Assembly (NCBI GenBank): GCA_027886175.1
Contig: JAJNNQ010000040.1
Location: 20,108,001-20,172,000 of the forward strand
Reading direction: 5' to 3'
DNA: 64,000 nt
DNA from: Phylloscopus collybita
Taxonomy: Eukaryota; Chordata; Aves; Passeriformes; Phylloscopidae
In this document: piece after piece, positions 1-13,393 of the stretch
Layout of the letters: the number at the start of each line of letters is the position of its first letter
How positions within the stretch are numbered: position 1 is the stretch's first letter
Position numbers and translations under genes: made by a program
The notes under the pieces: model-generated
The model's input: only the letters and a program-made list of their open reading frames with translations
Database searches by the model: none
What the model was told of the DNA's origin: nothing

Positions 1-3000
1 TTAGGTATTATTTTATTACTAAGTATCAGTGAGTTATACACACTTATTTATATTTAAAGAGCATCTTTGTAAACAATTGTTTGCTAGCAGGTATGTTTTG
101 CTGCAAGAGATTAAAAATCCTTATAGGAAGACCTGGTTTTGCTGGATAATATGCAAAAACTTCATAATGCAGGCAAAAAAAAAGGTTTCTTGGCAGCTAA
201 ATGCAATAAGTTTGCTATGGAGAACTGTGCAGACTACAAAGAGTCTAGGTGAGTTCTTTGAGACCTGCAGAAATATGTCCTCTGTTTTCCTTCTTTATTT
301 GTAACTATACTTTGGTTGGAAGTGGCTTAAAAAATAGAAGGCATGGTCTGTTTTTTCTTGAGGTACAAGATAAGGTGGGTTAGGTGATAAGAGAGGGTGT
401 GACGAGACAGGCTGCTTATAAGGAGGGCAGTGTAGTTTAGGAGGGTTTGGCGATGGCACAGTTCAGTGCCAGGTGGAGGTACCGGGAAACTAGCCTGGGA
501 TAAGCTGAGGCACAAGGAATAGTGGAGCAGTAGAAGTATTTTCCTCTGAAGCATTTTCCTCTGCTCAGCCTAACAATGCTCCTCCTTCAGCTGGGCTCAG
601 CTGGTTCCAGCACTGCCACAGTGCTTCTGGCAGGTGCTGCACAGAGCTCACGGAGCTGTGCCCTGACGTTGCCTGCAGCAGCTCTGCCTCTTCAAGACGC
701 TCCACTGGAGACCTGCTGGAGCAGGCTTTCCTCCACTCATCCTTCTAGGTCTGCTCCAAGAGCAGCATGAGTTGCCATGGAGTTTGGCTGCAGCAGCTTT
801 GGGCAGGGAGAGCCCCGATGCCAGCCAGCAGCCACGGTGTCCATCTGAAGTCAGAATCTGCTCTGCTGGAGTTGAAAAGGAATGAAACCAAAAACATGAT
901 AATTTTGAAAAATAATGGTGATATCCTTGAAATGGATCTCAAACAGAATCTAAAAATTGATATTTAAAGTCTGCCATAAATTAAGTGGCAAATTTTAGCT
1001 TTAAACAGTAAGAATACGTGTTTCTGCAACATCCTAAGAAACTGTGGAGAAGGTGGGGGGTGACAGAGGAAAAAAAAGGAATTATCACATTAGCAATTTT
1101 GCACTCAGTTCCAGAGACCGCAGTAACATGTGCCGTGGGCTGCCTGAATATCAGTAAATGTGCACACAGGTTCATCTCAGTTACAAAAGTTTCCTGTGAT
1201 GCAGCCACAAGTAAAGCAGTTTTTTTTATGAAGATGCATGAAGGTCTACAGGTGTCAGACAAGGATATCTAACTTTGCTGAAGCCTTCAGCCTAAACTTT
1301 CCATAGATCCAGGCTTTCCTTGATGTGTCTTTTTAGTGTCTTTTCAGAAATTACAAACAGATTTTGGAGCTTGCCTGATTGTTGCCTCAGACAATTTCTG
1401 TGCATTTGCTTTTTGCAGCCTGATGTGTGTGATCCTATGTTACCTTGGTGCCCTCTTACCTCTCAGAAACATTTTACATCCTCATATAAGAAGAGCAGCA
1501 AGTGCAAAAACTGATAATGAAAGGGGAGAGAAGACACAATAAATTTTCATTAACTTTTAAGAATGTGTTTCCCAGAGCAACAGTTTAGAAATTGCATGTC
1601 TGCAGGGCCCAAATTACTCCAGAACAGTAAATCAGCCTTAGAGATTGGTAAGAGATGAGACCCTTGTGTGGCAGGCTGACAGAGGACCAACTTCCAGCCT
1701 CACAGCCTCACACAGTTACATCAAGATACATAAGAGACCAGAACCCAACCCAAAATGTACTCCCCCATTACTGTGTGGTTATAAGGTAAAGATGACTTGT
1801 ATGACCCATACATCCACTCAAGGAAATTCTAGAGCATTAGCCAACAGCCATGTTGACAGCTTTAAAGAACGTGAGAAGTAAAATCCTGGCCATGAAGTAG
1901 TCAGATTTTTGACTTTTATCCCCATTTCTAGGATTCCAGCACAGGACAGGAGGGCAAGCTGTTTATGTTATTTGAGATTGGCTAATAGTTTTCCCAGTGT
2001 AGGAGAGCAAGTCAGCTATACTGCTTACAAAATGGGAAAATCGTAGTAGACAAATTGTTTTTTGTGTTCACGTCTCTTCCCCTTCAAGGCACAAACCTTC
2101 ATTAGTAAATACCAATTTAGGGTCTTGCTGCCCTCAGGAGCAGTCTGCAGGGAGACACCACAGGTCCTCTTTACAGGATTGGAACTTACATGTACCATTC
2201 TCAAAGGAATAAAATTAATTACTACTTGTGAACAGTGGTCTATGTGAATTATTTTGTCTTTGGATTTATTTAATTTCCTTCTTAAAAAGTCCCATGGAGA
2301 TGTTTTACAATGAAAAAAGACTGCTTTCCCTGATATTACTGAAGATGTATCAGGAGTTTCTTTGGGTGATTTGATTGTTGATGCATTGATTGGCTGACGT
2401 ATCTAGAAAAATTTTTAAGGCAAAAGCAATTAATGAAACAGAAGAATGAAATAAGATTCAGGGAAGCAATTCTTGCTAAAAAAACCCGAAAAGCTTCACC
2501 CTTTAACTTTTGATTTTGCAAATGAATCGGTAACAAGAAATATTTGTTTCAAGGCAAATTGATTGTTTGGGAGCACTATGCAAGTGCACTGGTTTGCTGA
2601 CACAGAGCTGACTGCAGGATCAAGAAAACATGATTCTGTGAGACAAAATTAAATAAATGAAAACACCAAATACTTACCTATCCAGAGTGTTCAGTGAAAA
2701 AATTAGATGGTGTGATGTCAAAGCCTGTCAGTCTGTTCTTAATCCGCTGGTTGACAATTTTAAAACATGGACTGATTCAGAAATTCTAAATCCTGACAAA
2801 GGTTTGTCTGTTTTTGGGATTTTCTCTGACTGGCCAAGTAGGTGGCTTAAGATACAGATAAAGATTAAAGTAATAATAAAAGAGAAACATTTTGGAACAG
2901 TGTGTAGACACCCGAGTTTCAAGTATTTCACAGGAGTAATGCTCGGCCAGTAATTCTTACCTATGTTGTTTGAAGCTGTCTGTTCAGAACTTTTCTAACT

Positions 3001-4205
3001 TTCCCTTTGTTTCTTTAGTTTGCTTGGTACTTGTTTTGCCTTTGGTTGCTTTTCACTTCCGTTTCACTGTTTCAGCATTCACTGCTTTTTTTCTGTTTGT
3101 GTGTTGTGTGTTTGGGGAAGGGTATGTCTGTTCAAGATCTCGTTGTTTATTGTAGATAAAATATATGGTGTTGTGGAATAGCATGGGGATGCATTCGGTT
3201 GAAAAGGCACTGTAGTGTTTCCTGAAAAAGAAGGGGAGTTGCATTTGTTTATAAATGCATTATTTTGGTACTATAACTTTGAAAGTGATTTTGGATTTTT
3301 TTTGTTTTGTTTCGTTTTAATTTTTCTTTTAAATTTAATGAGCATAGAGTCATGCAGGTGCATGCATTCTTAAGTGAGCAAGCCCAGCATGTTTTTCTTA
3401 AGGCTTTTGAAAATTTGGTACACCATTGGTGAACTTTACTTAACTAGACTAATTTTTAATTATATTTTTTTGAATCTCCTTTTTTTTTTTTTTTCTCCTG
3501 AATATACCGTGGTATACTTGGTTTCCATTGTACTTAAAAACTACCCCGATCTGCCTCTCCTTTTATGTATCTTGTGTAATAGATTTTGCAGGAGGTGCCT
3601 AGAAAGTATTGTTGGTTTCCCTATAAAAGTGTGGTTTGTCCAGATTCTTTACTGTCTACATGATTGAAAGATGGACTGATTGCCCTATTTTTCCTTGATG
3701 ATTTGGAGTTGTAAGAGTTGTCCAGCTGTTGCTTAATAAAATTTTGCAGACTAGAAAGTTGCTGATTTGTTTCTATTGCATTCTGCATCTTGTCAAGCAT
3801 CTTAAATACCTTTAAAGCAGATGACCAATCTATGCTGGAACAACCTGAATTATAACAGCCAGATGCCATTACGTTTTCTCTTTTCAGGAACGGTACCCAC
3901 AAGTTCCACTGAACATGGCACGTGTACCAGCCCCATCATACCTTCTGTCAGTCATGTGGGAAGATGGATGGCAAATATTTATCAGCTGGTTTTTTTGATA
4001 TTTCTACCCTGCTCGCTTTCCTTTTTAAGGAAATTACTTTTGGGGTTTGTGGTCCTCCTCATTTTGCAATTGATAAACTGAAAACCTTAATGTCACCACA
4101 AGGGATTTCCTCTGTCATGTCATCTTTAACAACAAATGCTATGATGGCCCATGTTTATTCTCTGGTTTCTCAAAAGAAAGCATTTCTTAAAAAAAAACCA
4201 AAGGG
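1..4205. other. Intergenic, nothing recognised
   Basis: A/T-rich with T runs (near 3298 and 3481). All open frames are short and without codon pattern or splice context. In human, TULP4 lies on this side of TMEM181; I saw no TULP4 coding sequence, so at most untranslated or downstream sequence is here. Confidence 0.6.

Positions 4206-4256
<51 letters not shown>
4206..4256 (+). repeat. 51-bp poly-A run
   Basis: Uninterrupted A homopolymer beside an old LINE fragment. CR1 elements do not end in poly-A, so it is more likely an expanded simple repeat or the tail of something unrecognised. Confidence 0.95.
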
Positions 4257-4258
<2 letters not shown>

Positions 4259-5230
4259 TGGTAAAGTAGCTATGGCACAAATGAGAATCTCCTGGTGTGG
4301 ATCCTCATAATGGACCCAGGTACCCAGGTTACCACTGGAGTTTTGCAGGGGTCTTTGCTGGATCCTCACCTCTACACCATATTCCTGGGTGGCCTAGATA
4401 AAGTTTGAACATTGAGCTACAAAGTTTATTGATGATGTGAATTACTCAAAATAGTAAAGGCAATGGCCGGTTGTCAAGAATCTCAGAAAGTCTTCATGAA
4501 ACTTGACAATGAAATGGCAGGTGAAATACAGCATAGGTAAATGTGAAGTGATACATGGGGGAAAAAACCAATCCTGACTTCACATTTGCAATAGTGATCT
4601 CTGTTACTCAGGGGAGACCTTTTGACAGAATGATAGATTGTGCTCTGAAAACATCAGGTTGGTGCTCAGCAGCAGTCAGAAGAGGAAACTAAAATATTGG
4701 TAATGATTGGGAATAGAGCTGACAGCTCTAGCAAAAGATACAGGATCACTGTATAAAATTGCAGTTCACTGCACTTCACGTACTGTGCACTGCTGGTCCC
4801 CTTGTCACAGAAAAAGGGGAGATCTAGAGAAGATTCACAGAAGTGCAGCAGAAGGCACAAATCAACATCTACATGAGGAATTAGTGTGAAGCCTAGAACC
4901 ATTCACCCTGGAAAAGAAACAGCTTAAAGGAATTGCTAGGGAGCCACTGGAACAGGAGTAGTATTGAAAGGCAGACAGGGATTATATGTTGTCTCTTCCT
5001 GCAGAAAAACTAGGAACTATAAAATGAAAGTAAAGTGAAATACTAGAGGGGCAGAAAATCAAACAAAAGGAGGAGGTTCTTCAAGGAGGTGACTGCCAAA
5101 GCCACTTTGCCAAAGGATGCTGTGGTACAAGGAGTTCACAAGAATTCAAAGACTGGAAAAGTGTATGAATGAGCAATCCACTGGGACACGAAGTAAACTA
5201 CCACAGAAGTTGAAAGTTCCCTGAGCTAAA
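4259..5230 (+). mobile_element. Old CR1/L3-type LINE fragment
   Basis: Blocks in the expected order: GTTTATTGATGATGTGAATT, then GGCAGGTGAAATACAGCATA with GGTAAATGTGAAGTGATACA, then a remnant of the RT-ORF end. Many stops. Edges are approximate. A 51-base poly-A run abuts it on the left. Confidence 0.65.
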
Positions 5231-6146
5231 AATGCGTTGCTGGGAGATTATTGGGGGAAATACCATGTGAATTTGTTCTGTTGTCATTCTTCCCATGGAA
5301 TCTGCAAATGGCAATTGTAGGAGACAAAACATTGGGCTTTACTGGAATTTCACTGTGAATGGTTGTCACTGTACATCAGCCTTTCTAAACCAGGCCTAAA
5401 CCTGGAGTGTCAGGCTCTGGGAAGAGGAGAAAGGGAAGACTCACAACCTCATGCCTGAATGCTTTGTGCTGCAGCTGTGAAATGTCCTCTTCTAGCTCAG
5501 GGAAGGTGTGCTGGGGCTCTGTCTGTGTTCATTAAATCTCCCTTAACTCAGCTGGGGGATATACCAGGGCTATCTGATGAGTTTTCAGATCAAATGGAAC
5601 TTCTACAAAAATGCAGAAATTACGAAATTAATTGTTGAGTTTGGAGATAGAGAAATGGAACAGCAATATAGCTTCTGGTCATGGTACTCTGCTTTGGCTT
5701 TTTGCTTGTTTGCTTTGGCTATACTGTCAGTGTTTACCTGAATTAGTATCTGGCCAGGTGAGCTGAGCTGATTATCAGCGTTTCCTTTTAGATCATGGTT
5801 CCAGAAGTTTTCAGGTTTTTCCTTCTTTGTGGAGGATATTGACTTAAAATATAGTCATCTTCTGCCTCTCTGCCCTTTCTGTGTTAATTTGGGGGTGTTC
5901 TGGCAGCTACAGCACTGGTAATTGATTCAGTCATGGTAACAATCTGTATCTGCTTTGCTCAAGGGAACTGAGCAAGTGCAGTTTGGTTTGTTGTTCCAGC
6001 AGGTCAGTTTTGGAATGCCCCTTTCTGCTGGGGCACGTGTTGTCACTTGAAGTTGTAAATAAACATCAAGCTTGTTGCACCACCTTCTCCACATGTTGGA
6101 ACAGAAATGTTGAATAAAAGAACATTAGAGTTGTAACTGGCTCTAG

Positions 6147-6163
6147 GAGAGAGAGAGAGAGAG
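6147..6163 (+). repeat. (GA)n microsatellite
   Basis: Eight and a half GA units. Confidence 0.9.
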
Positions 6164-9100
6164 GAGGCATGAAAGGAAGCCAACAGATCTTGGGAGGTGG
6201 TTTGTTGTGGGGAGATAGCTACTGAAATATGCCTGCCTGGAAGTAGCAGGTGATGCAAATGCAAAATTTGTCAGTAATGGGCTGCAGCAAACAAATAAAA
6301 ATGTAGACCTTTAGGAAAATACCTTAGGAAGGTCCCTGTGATTGTTTTCTTGCCTTGTAGAGGGACAAATAGCATTTACTTATTTATGTATCAGGGTAGT
6401 TGTTGTTCATAATAGTAAAATCTTGTTTTTATGATATGAGTGAACACAAGGGCGATTTATGCCTGTTGTAGAGGCCAGGATTTGCAGGCACTGAGGGAAC
6501 AATATTTAATCCAGGGCTTTTAAGAGGCAAGCTGGTAATACAGCAACTATACGTATGATTAGGTTCAGACATACCATTTAATAACTACTGGCTAGATCAT
6601 GAATTTTTTCACCAAGACAAGCTATTGCTGTTGATGTTCTCTCAGCAGTGACATGTTCCATTTTGTATTGGTATTCCTACCAACATAACTATCAACAATA
6701 AGATGGCAGTCTTTACTTACTGCTAATTTTTTCAAAAGCAGCCCAGCTTTCATTACGCAATTTTAATCGGGTAGGAAGCTAAGTAATTACCTAGTTGTGA
6801 GAGAGTTGTACAAAATCAGGAAAAAAAAAAAACCCACAACCTGGAGCACTTCATACCAATCATGATTCATCTCAGACCTTTCATCTTGCTCCTATCCATT
6901 ATAGATGTCTATTGCATAGCCTCATTTTCTGTTCTGTTTAAAACTGACAAATTTCAAATCTTTGTTAGATCAAAGGGAAATCTATTCATCTGGGGGAATG
7001 TTTTGCTTTGTTGCATCTCCTGATACTTTTATCCTTTCCAGCTGTTCCACATTTTCTGCCATGTATCACTTCCCCATGGACAAGGAGGAAAGTTAGGTTT
7101 GAACTCCAGGAAGTTACATTTCTTTGTTCTCCGTTCTCATTGCTCTCTGTGGCGATAGTCCTCTCTATTAAAATGAGACTGTTCCTTTTGTTGCACAGTT
7201 TTTGTGAGATTAATTTCTTCCTTTTTCTTTCAAAGCCATTTAGCTATTTTTAACTTTTTTTTGTAATCTGAATGAATGTTTGTTTTAGAGAAGAGTCTGT
7301 ATAAGGCAATTATAGACAAAGGAAGATGCTAAAGATGATTTAAACGTCACAGAGTTTTCGAATTGCCTCATGGAGAGGCAGCCAAATGGAGCCTCTCATC
7401 TGCAGAAGTCATGTAACTGTGATTTGACTTTTAAGTGACTTCTCTGTCTCATTTATAATTTTTCTAGTTGATTATATGAATGAGTTAATAATCATACAGT
7501 GCAACTGACAGCCATGATTTAACCGATTAAGATAACTCATGAAGAGTTGGTAAACATGACTTCAAAGTATCAGGTGGGTGTTAAAACTTTGCTAGCAAAG
7601 TTTGAGGGTGCAGTGGTGCGAGTGAGGCAGATGCTGTTAATCCATTTACTGCTCAGCCAATTTCCTTTCTGATGCTGTCAATAAAATATTAAAATCTGTA
7701 AAGCTGGGGAAGAAGAACATAATGATACCGGGAGAAATTGTTTTAGACATGATTCAGCTGCATAGAAACATCATAACTAGACATCCAAGTAGGAGAATAA
7801 GATGTTTTCAAGGACCAACAGAAAGAATGGAGTTGGAAAGTACTTGGGAAAGGACATTGGAGGAATTTCCTAGGAAAAATACAAACTGTTGTACAACACA
7901 GGGAGATTAAGGATTCCCTGTGTATTCTGTAGGCACTGGCAACACTGGATTGTTAGAAGTGTGATTCCTGGCTGTTGTCATCATCTCTGTAACTACAGGA
8001 TGAATTTAATCCAAAGAATGAAGTGATAGCTAAATGTTGGCATCATCAGGCCATTAGCACTAATGAAATGAAGCTGCAAAATTCATGGAATGTTTGGTAT
8101 TTCCAAAAGATGGCAGAAAAAAAGAGAAAGGTTCAGATAGATGCAACAGAGGGTGCAAAGCATGTGTTCATTTCAGGAACAGAACTGTATAGCAATGGAA
8201 GAAGGTTTTTAATCCCATCCACAGCCCAATCCTCTTCAAATTTGTGGCAAAACAACCACAATTACCACTGAAGATGTATTTGTGCTTGAGCTTTGCCTGG
8301 GATCCAGCAATTTTATATCTTAGCCAGAATACCTGATAATTGAAGCACAAGCCTGGACAAGATTCACAGGCATCTATGAAGTCAAATGCTCCCCTGAGGC
8401 TGGTGTTTGTGGATCTGAAACAAGCCTATGTGTCTTGTTTAGGATGTTAACACTGCTGGGAGTGAGGAGAAGTTGGGAAGCGGAAGACACATGCAGGTAT
8501 AGTACCAAGAACTGGAGAGTTCATCAGATGTGAGGTGAAATCCTGTGGTGGGCAGTAACTTGGTGTCACTTGATTCCTTGTGCTAGCCTTTCTTCCAGAA
8601 GGGGTGAAGTAGGTCCCGGCTGGCTGTGGGCACGCGCTGTGTGCAGTTACACTGGAATTTGGAGGCAGCTCCTGCAGTGCAGACCTCTGGCTCAACCCTG
8701 TAAGGTGTGGCCAGGCAACTGGCACCCAGAAGAATGTGGAGAGGGAGTGGATGCTTGGATCCTCCCCACCACGGCGGCCCATCACATTTGTTGTCAGGTG
8801 TGTAGTCTGTGCTCACTGTACATGTCAAAATCGGTAATGCTGCTGCTTGAACAAAGAGCTATAAACTGCAGCCCTCTGCAGGTGCGAGCTGCAACTCTTT
8901 GCCTAACAGAAGATTAAAATAAATATCCAATGACATAATTTCATTGAGAGTTGTAAAAAATACAGGGGAATTATTTTGTTTGAAATTGAATCTTACAAGG
9001 GTTTTATAGTTTATAAACACGTTAAGATTAAATACTGTGTTGTCTGTTTAGGATGCTTTTAAACAGTAAATTTATATAGTTCTTATTTTATAAATTATCA

Positions 9101-9225
9101 GATTTTTCGTGATAAATGTGTGAAGCTTAAATGTTACAGTGCAAAAAATATGTTGCAAACAGGCAGGGCACCATTTTTAAAAGCTTAATTGTTACTTAGA
9201 AGCTACCAAAGGCTGTAGGATCTGA

Positions 9226-9246
9226 AAAACAAAACAAAACAAAACC
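9226..9246 (+). repeat. (AAAAC)n microsatellite
   Basis: Four AAAAC units. Confidence 0.9.
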
Positions 9247-11249
9247 TGGCAACACAGATATCTTCAAAAGCATTATTAAAGTTAGCTTCTTCACATGACA
9301 CCAGCATCTGAATTTTCTGACCTTGGTTCATTGACTCTGTGAGCTGAGTGCTACTCCCAGGAGCTTTACACGCAGCAAGCTCACCAAGTTAGCTGGATAT
9401 TCCCCCCCAGGTGCTTCCTCGCAATGACTTTCCTAATGCAGTGACACAGAGAAGCCCTGTAACTACAGTTATCTCTGCTTGACTCAGAGTGATTGAATAA
9501 GCCAGCTTTTCAGCATTCTAATAGCTTCCATTTTATTGCCTTGCTCTTTATTTCCCTGGATATATTCATTGAGCCAATTAAAAAGGAAAAAAAAAAAGTC
9601 AAAATAAAACCAACTTCAACACAGCACTTTGGCTTTCCAGCTATGTTACACAGAGCATACCAGAGAGCCTCAAAGGAATTTGATCTGTTGGTGATGGTAA
9701 GGGTGGAGGGGGTGCAAGGGTGGGCAGGGGTTTTTTATGACACCACAAGAATGAAGAGAAAACATCCACAAAACAAACAGCAGTTCCTGAGGTGTAGCTG
9801 TGGTAGGAATAGGAAGGCAGGACAGTTCACCCTAATTCATTGGGCCTGCATGAATTCACTGAGAGGGGGACTTTCCTGTGGAGCAGGTGATGAACAAAGA
9901 TACAGACTGCAGCAGTAGAGACTGAACATAACCTTTGGCAAGCCAGAGATCAGAGAACTGCAGGCTGCAGCAGTGTCTTATAGTATGTCACAAAAATAAA
10001 GTGACACAGATCCTTGCTGCAAGAGAAGTCACGTGGGACTGCAAAGCAGTGGGTTTCAGCAAACGAGTGGGAGGAATACTCATTGTAATTCTCTGAGGGA
10101 CCAGACAGTACACCCACAGGCAGCCAGAAGAGACAGCTTGGATCATCAAAGAACTTTGAGTCTTGAGAGCAGTGCTGAGATGTGAGAAAGCAAACTGTTG
10201 TGCTGGATTGCTCATGGTACAGATGCAACGAGGAGTACCCAGGACATGGATTTGGTATAAACTGGGATCCAAAGAACTCTAATTTTAATATTTCTCAGCT
10301 CTCTCTTGTGGACAGCAGCAACTGTATGGAATCCTACTATAGCTTGAAACATACTGTACAGCCCCCTAATTAAATGATTCTAAAGAAATTCCTTCCTCGC
10401 ATAAGAAAAGTACTGAGGCATTAGGCAGTGTTATCAAGAGATTCAAAGTTCTGGAGCCAATTCTGCAGTTTTAGCTCTAAAGAGAATCATCTCTCTCCAA
10501 ATGTACATGAAGTACAAAGTACATGAGCTAACTTTGAGAAAAAATGTGGGAGTCTACCAGCTCTACTTTGTCACCCTGAGCAATGCAAGATGGTATCACA
10601 TACTACTTACTGTGGGAGAACATATTGCTAGACTTGAGCACAGTTAACACCTTCCTTCCTCTAAAGCTCAAATACATGGGTGAGTCAAGCACAAAATTAA
10701 GTCTCCTGCCAAAGTCATTCTTCAGTATAGTTAATGACTTGCAGTAGTAACCAGAACTGATCTGGGTCAGTTCATCCTGTTTCAATCTTTTTTGAAGAGT
10801 TGAGACTGGACCTGTTTGTCATCAAGAGTGGCACAGTGCAGGATGAAGAGAATTCCAGCCAGCTGGTGGGAAGTTCTAATGTATTTTATACAGTCTGATA
10901 TATTCTAGGAGCCTGACAAAATGCTTAGCTAACAATATTTGGAAAAAGAGGCAGCAGGAAGTAGACCAGCCATACAGGCAAAATAATAAAAAGGATTTTA
11001 CTGGAGTCAGTTGAAAACTGGAACATAAGGGTGTAAACTGTGAGAAAGTAGTTTTAAGTTACATGTTATTCTGGAGGAAAAAGAAAGAGTTTTTATCCCA
11101 CTACGTCTTTTGACACTATTATTTGAGGTTATTATCTCAATTTGTAGATAAAATTTCATTCACATGGCATTTGATAAAATAATGCCTGATATTTCAATAA
11201 AGAAATTGTCAATAACTCGTGTGAATGAGGGGGGCTTTAAACGGACTGT

Positions 11250-12130
11250 GAATGAAGCTAGAGACCTTGCAAAGTAGCCTGCGGTGAGGAATCCCTGCTG
11301 AGCGGAGTGTTTCTGGCGGGATTTTGCAGAGACAAGTACTAGATCTGACAGTAAAGAGGGCACAAAAGCAGATACTGCACTGTGGTTGATCAAATCTGTA
11401 GATGGCATAAAACTGCCAGAAAGGTGAATAAACGCTACAGACAAGGCAGTGAAACATTACTGACAAAATGCATTTTTAATGCAGGCAAATACAAAGCTAT
11501 GCATTTAGGGGCAAGGAATGGGGCCATGTCTTCCAAATCAGTAATTTAGCTCTAAGAGCTGCGGAACTGATTTGGAGGCACAGGTTAAAGCAGGCATCTC
11601 AGTAAGGGATGTTGGCAATCCTGAGATCCTCCTTGCAAAAAGAGCTAGTACAAGCCTCAGGTTGGTAAGTAGGGCAGTGGGAGGAGAGAATTGATTTCAC
11701 CTGATAAAATACTGAGTCTGCTACTGCTGGCCAGGCTTCTAAGCTATCTTACAAGAAGGAGGAGTGTTGAAAAACTATGAAGTTTAAAAACTGAAGAAAA
11801 TGCCTTACAGCAAGAGTTTTGTCTGCTTAGCTTATTTCAGAGAAAAGTGTAATTAAATCATTCTCATTATCTTAAAAAACTGAATTAAAAAACTGGTATC
11901 AAAAGGCACTTTAATTTAGCAGGAAAAGGCACAACAAGCAGTAATGTCTGGGGGCTGGAGCCAAGTACAAAAAGAAGCAAGACACGCTTAATGATGAAAA
12001 TGATTAACATTGGAACCAGCTCAAAGAAGTCGTGGATTCTCCATTCTGTGAAGTATTCCAAACAAGGCTGCTTCAGTTAGATGAATTTGGATAGATACAG
12101 AGGTAAATGTGTGAAACATGCAATGACCCA
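11250..12130 (+). mobile_element. Old CR1/L3-type LINE fragment
   Basis: Contains GCAGGCAAATACAAAGCTAT then GCATTTAGGGGCAAGGAATG, the RT-ORF end family pattern. Further on are AACATTGGAACCAGCTCAAA and GTCGTGGATTCTCCATTCTG, the CR1 C-terminal block. Strongly decayed; edges approximate. Confidence 0.65.
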
Positions 12131-12799
12131 AGGCAAATTGTCTCCAGAGGAATAGGCAAGGTCTTGGTTTTCCCATCAGCCAGATGATGACCTGTCTGGA
12201 GGACACTCCTGCTCTTTCACTGTCTGCATGCCCAGTTTTCTTTCTTTCCTACAGGGGGAGGAGGAGTGAGGGCCTGAGGATGACGAGTCCCTGTCTCTTG
12301 TGGACTCGTGATTCAACCACACATGTTCCTAGGCCTGGGACCTTAGAAATATGTCCAAGTCCTGCAAATCAGCTGTAGTCTCAAATGGCTGAGTAGGAAA
12401 CCTGTTTGTTGGTTTGCACAAGAAAAAGCTAATTCATTCCAGTGGGCTGCAAGCTCATGCTGAAAATCCTGTGTTTTTAAAGTTTTTCTATTACTTTGTA
12501 AAAACAAAGAAGTCATATGCTATTTATAACTGGGTATTCATCTTTGTAGTTCAGAGCAAAGGAGACTCCCAAGCACAAAATGAGGCCCTCCCCTGGTGAT
12601 GCTGCATGTTTCTAGTTCCATGCAGCAGTACCTAGAGGGTCTCACCATTCACTAATGTGTGGCTGCGTATGTAGACAATTATCAGCTTCTAAAAGGAGCG
12701 AAATTTTCCAAAATATCTGTCACTTTTCGCTATTTCCATGTTAGTTTTAATTGCTTCCCTTGAGATGTACAGACAACAGTTCAGAAACAGAAGAATGAT

Positions 12800-13393
12800 A
12801 AACAATGGAAAACTATCCTGCAGCCTCCTCTGTGAATAATGACCTACTGTTTGTGGAGCAGGTAGCCAGGTGCTGGCAGGGGGAGCTGCAGGGCCGGCTT
12901 CTGCGGGAAGGGGTGCCCTGCAGGGTGGTTTCAGACTGCTGCAAATTTCACCCAGCACAGGACACAGCTGAGCACAGCACAAGCACAGCTGGTGGCACCC
13001 CTGTGGAAATGTATTTAAGATAGGGCACAGGCAGGAGGAGAGGACAAAAGAGTGAAAAGCAGCAGAGGAACACCAAGGTTGGAGAAGGAGGAGGTGCTCC
13101 AGTGTGGGGCAGGCCCCCCACCCCCCCTCAAAAGTCTGTTTGTTGTTATCCAAATCAGTGCCCAAACCTTTATCTCAATCAATAATAAATTAAGTTAATT
13201 TCCCTGAGTAAAGTCTAGTTTTCTCCCAATAATAATTGGGAATTGATCTCCCTGTCTTTATCTCTACTTGTGAGCTTGTTTACTCTGGTCCTTTTTATTT
13301 TCTCCCCTATCCAGCTGGTTTCAGGGAAGGGAGTAGGAGTGAGCAAGCAATCGGGTGGGAGTTTTACTGCTCATCCAGGGTCAATCCACCACA
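12800..13393 (+). mobile_element. Probable solo LTR of an avian endogenous retrovirus
   Basis: Has a TATA-like GTATTTAAGATAGGG (about 13010-13024), AATAAA at 13184-13189 and a U5-like end GGGTCAATCCACCACA finishing in CA at 13393. The end resembles the common avian ERV LTR terminus. No gag, pol or env coding sequence is adjacent, so it reads as a solo LTR. The left edge is uncertain. Confidence 0.6.

Larger units (their letters stand above)
5231..11249. other. Intergenic, nothing recognised
   Basis: No exon or RNA gene seen. Only short simple repeats. Longest open frame 141 codons (9493-9918), with no recognisable protein. Confidence 0.6.

Noticed and set aside
8560..8830. Possible LTR or exon in a G/C-richer patch
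   Set aside because: No terminal motif, TATA or AATAAA in order, and no conserved protein pattern.
9493..9918. 141-codon + strand frame
   Set aside because: No recognisable family, simple-sequence content, no splice or promoter context.
12689..13165. 158-codon - strand frame
   Set aside because: Lies antisense across the probable solo LTR; no known protein pattern.
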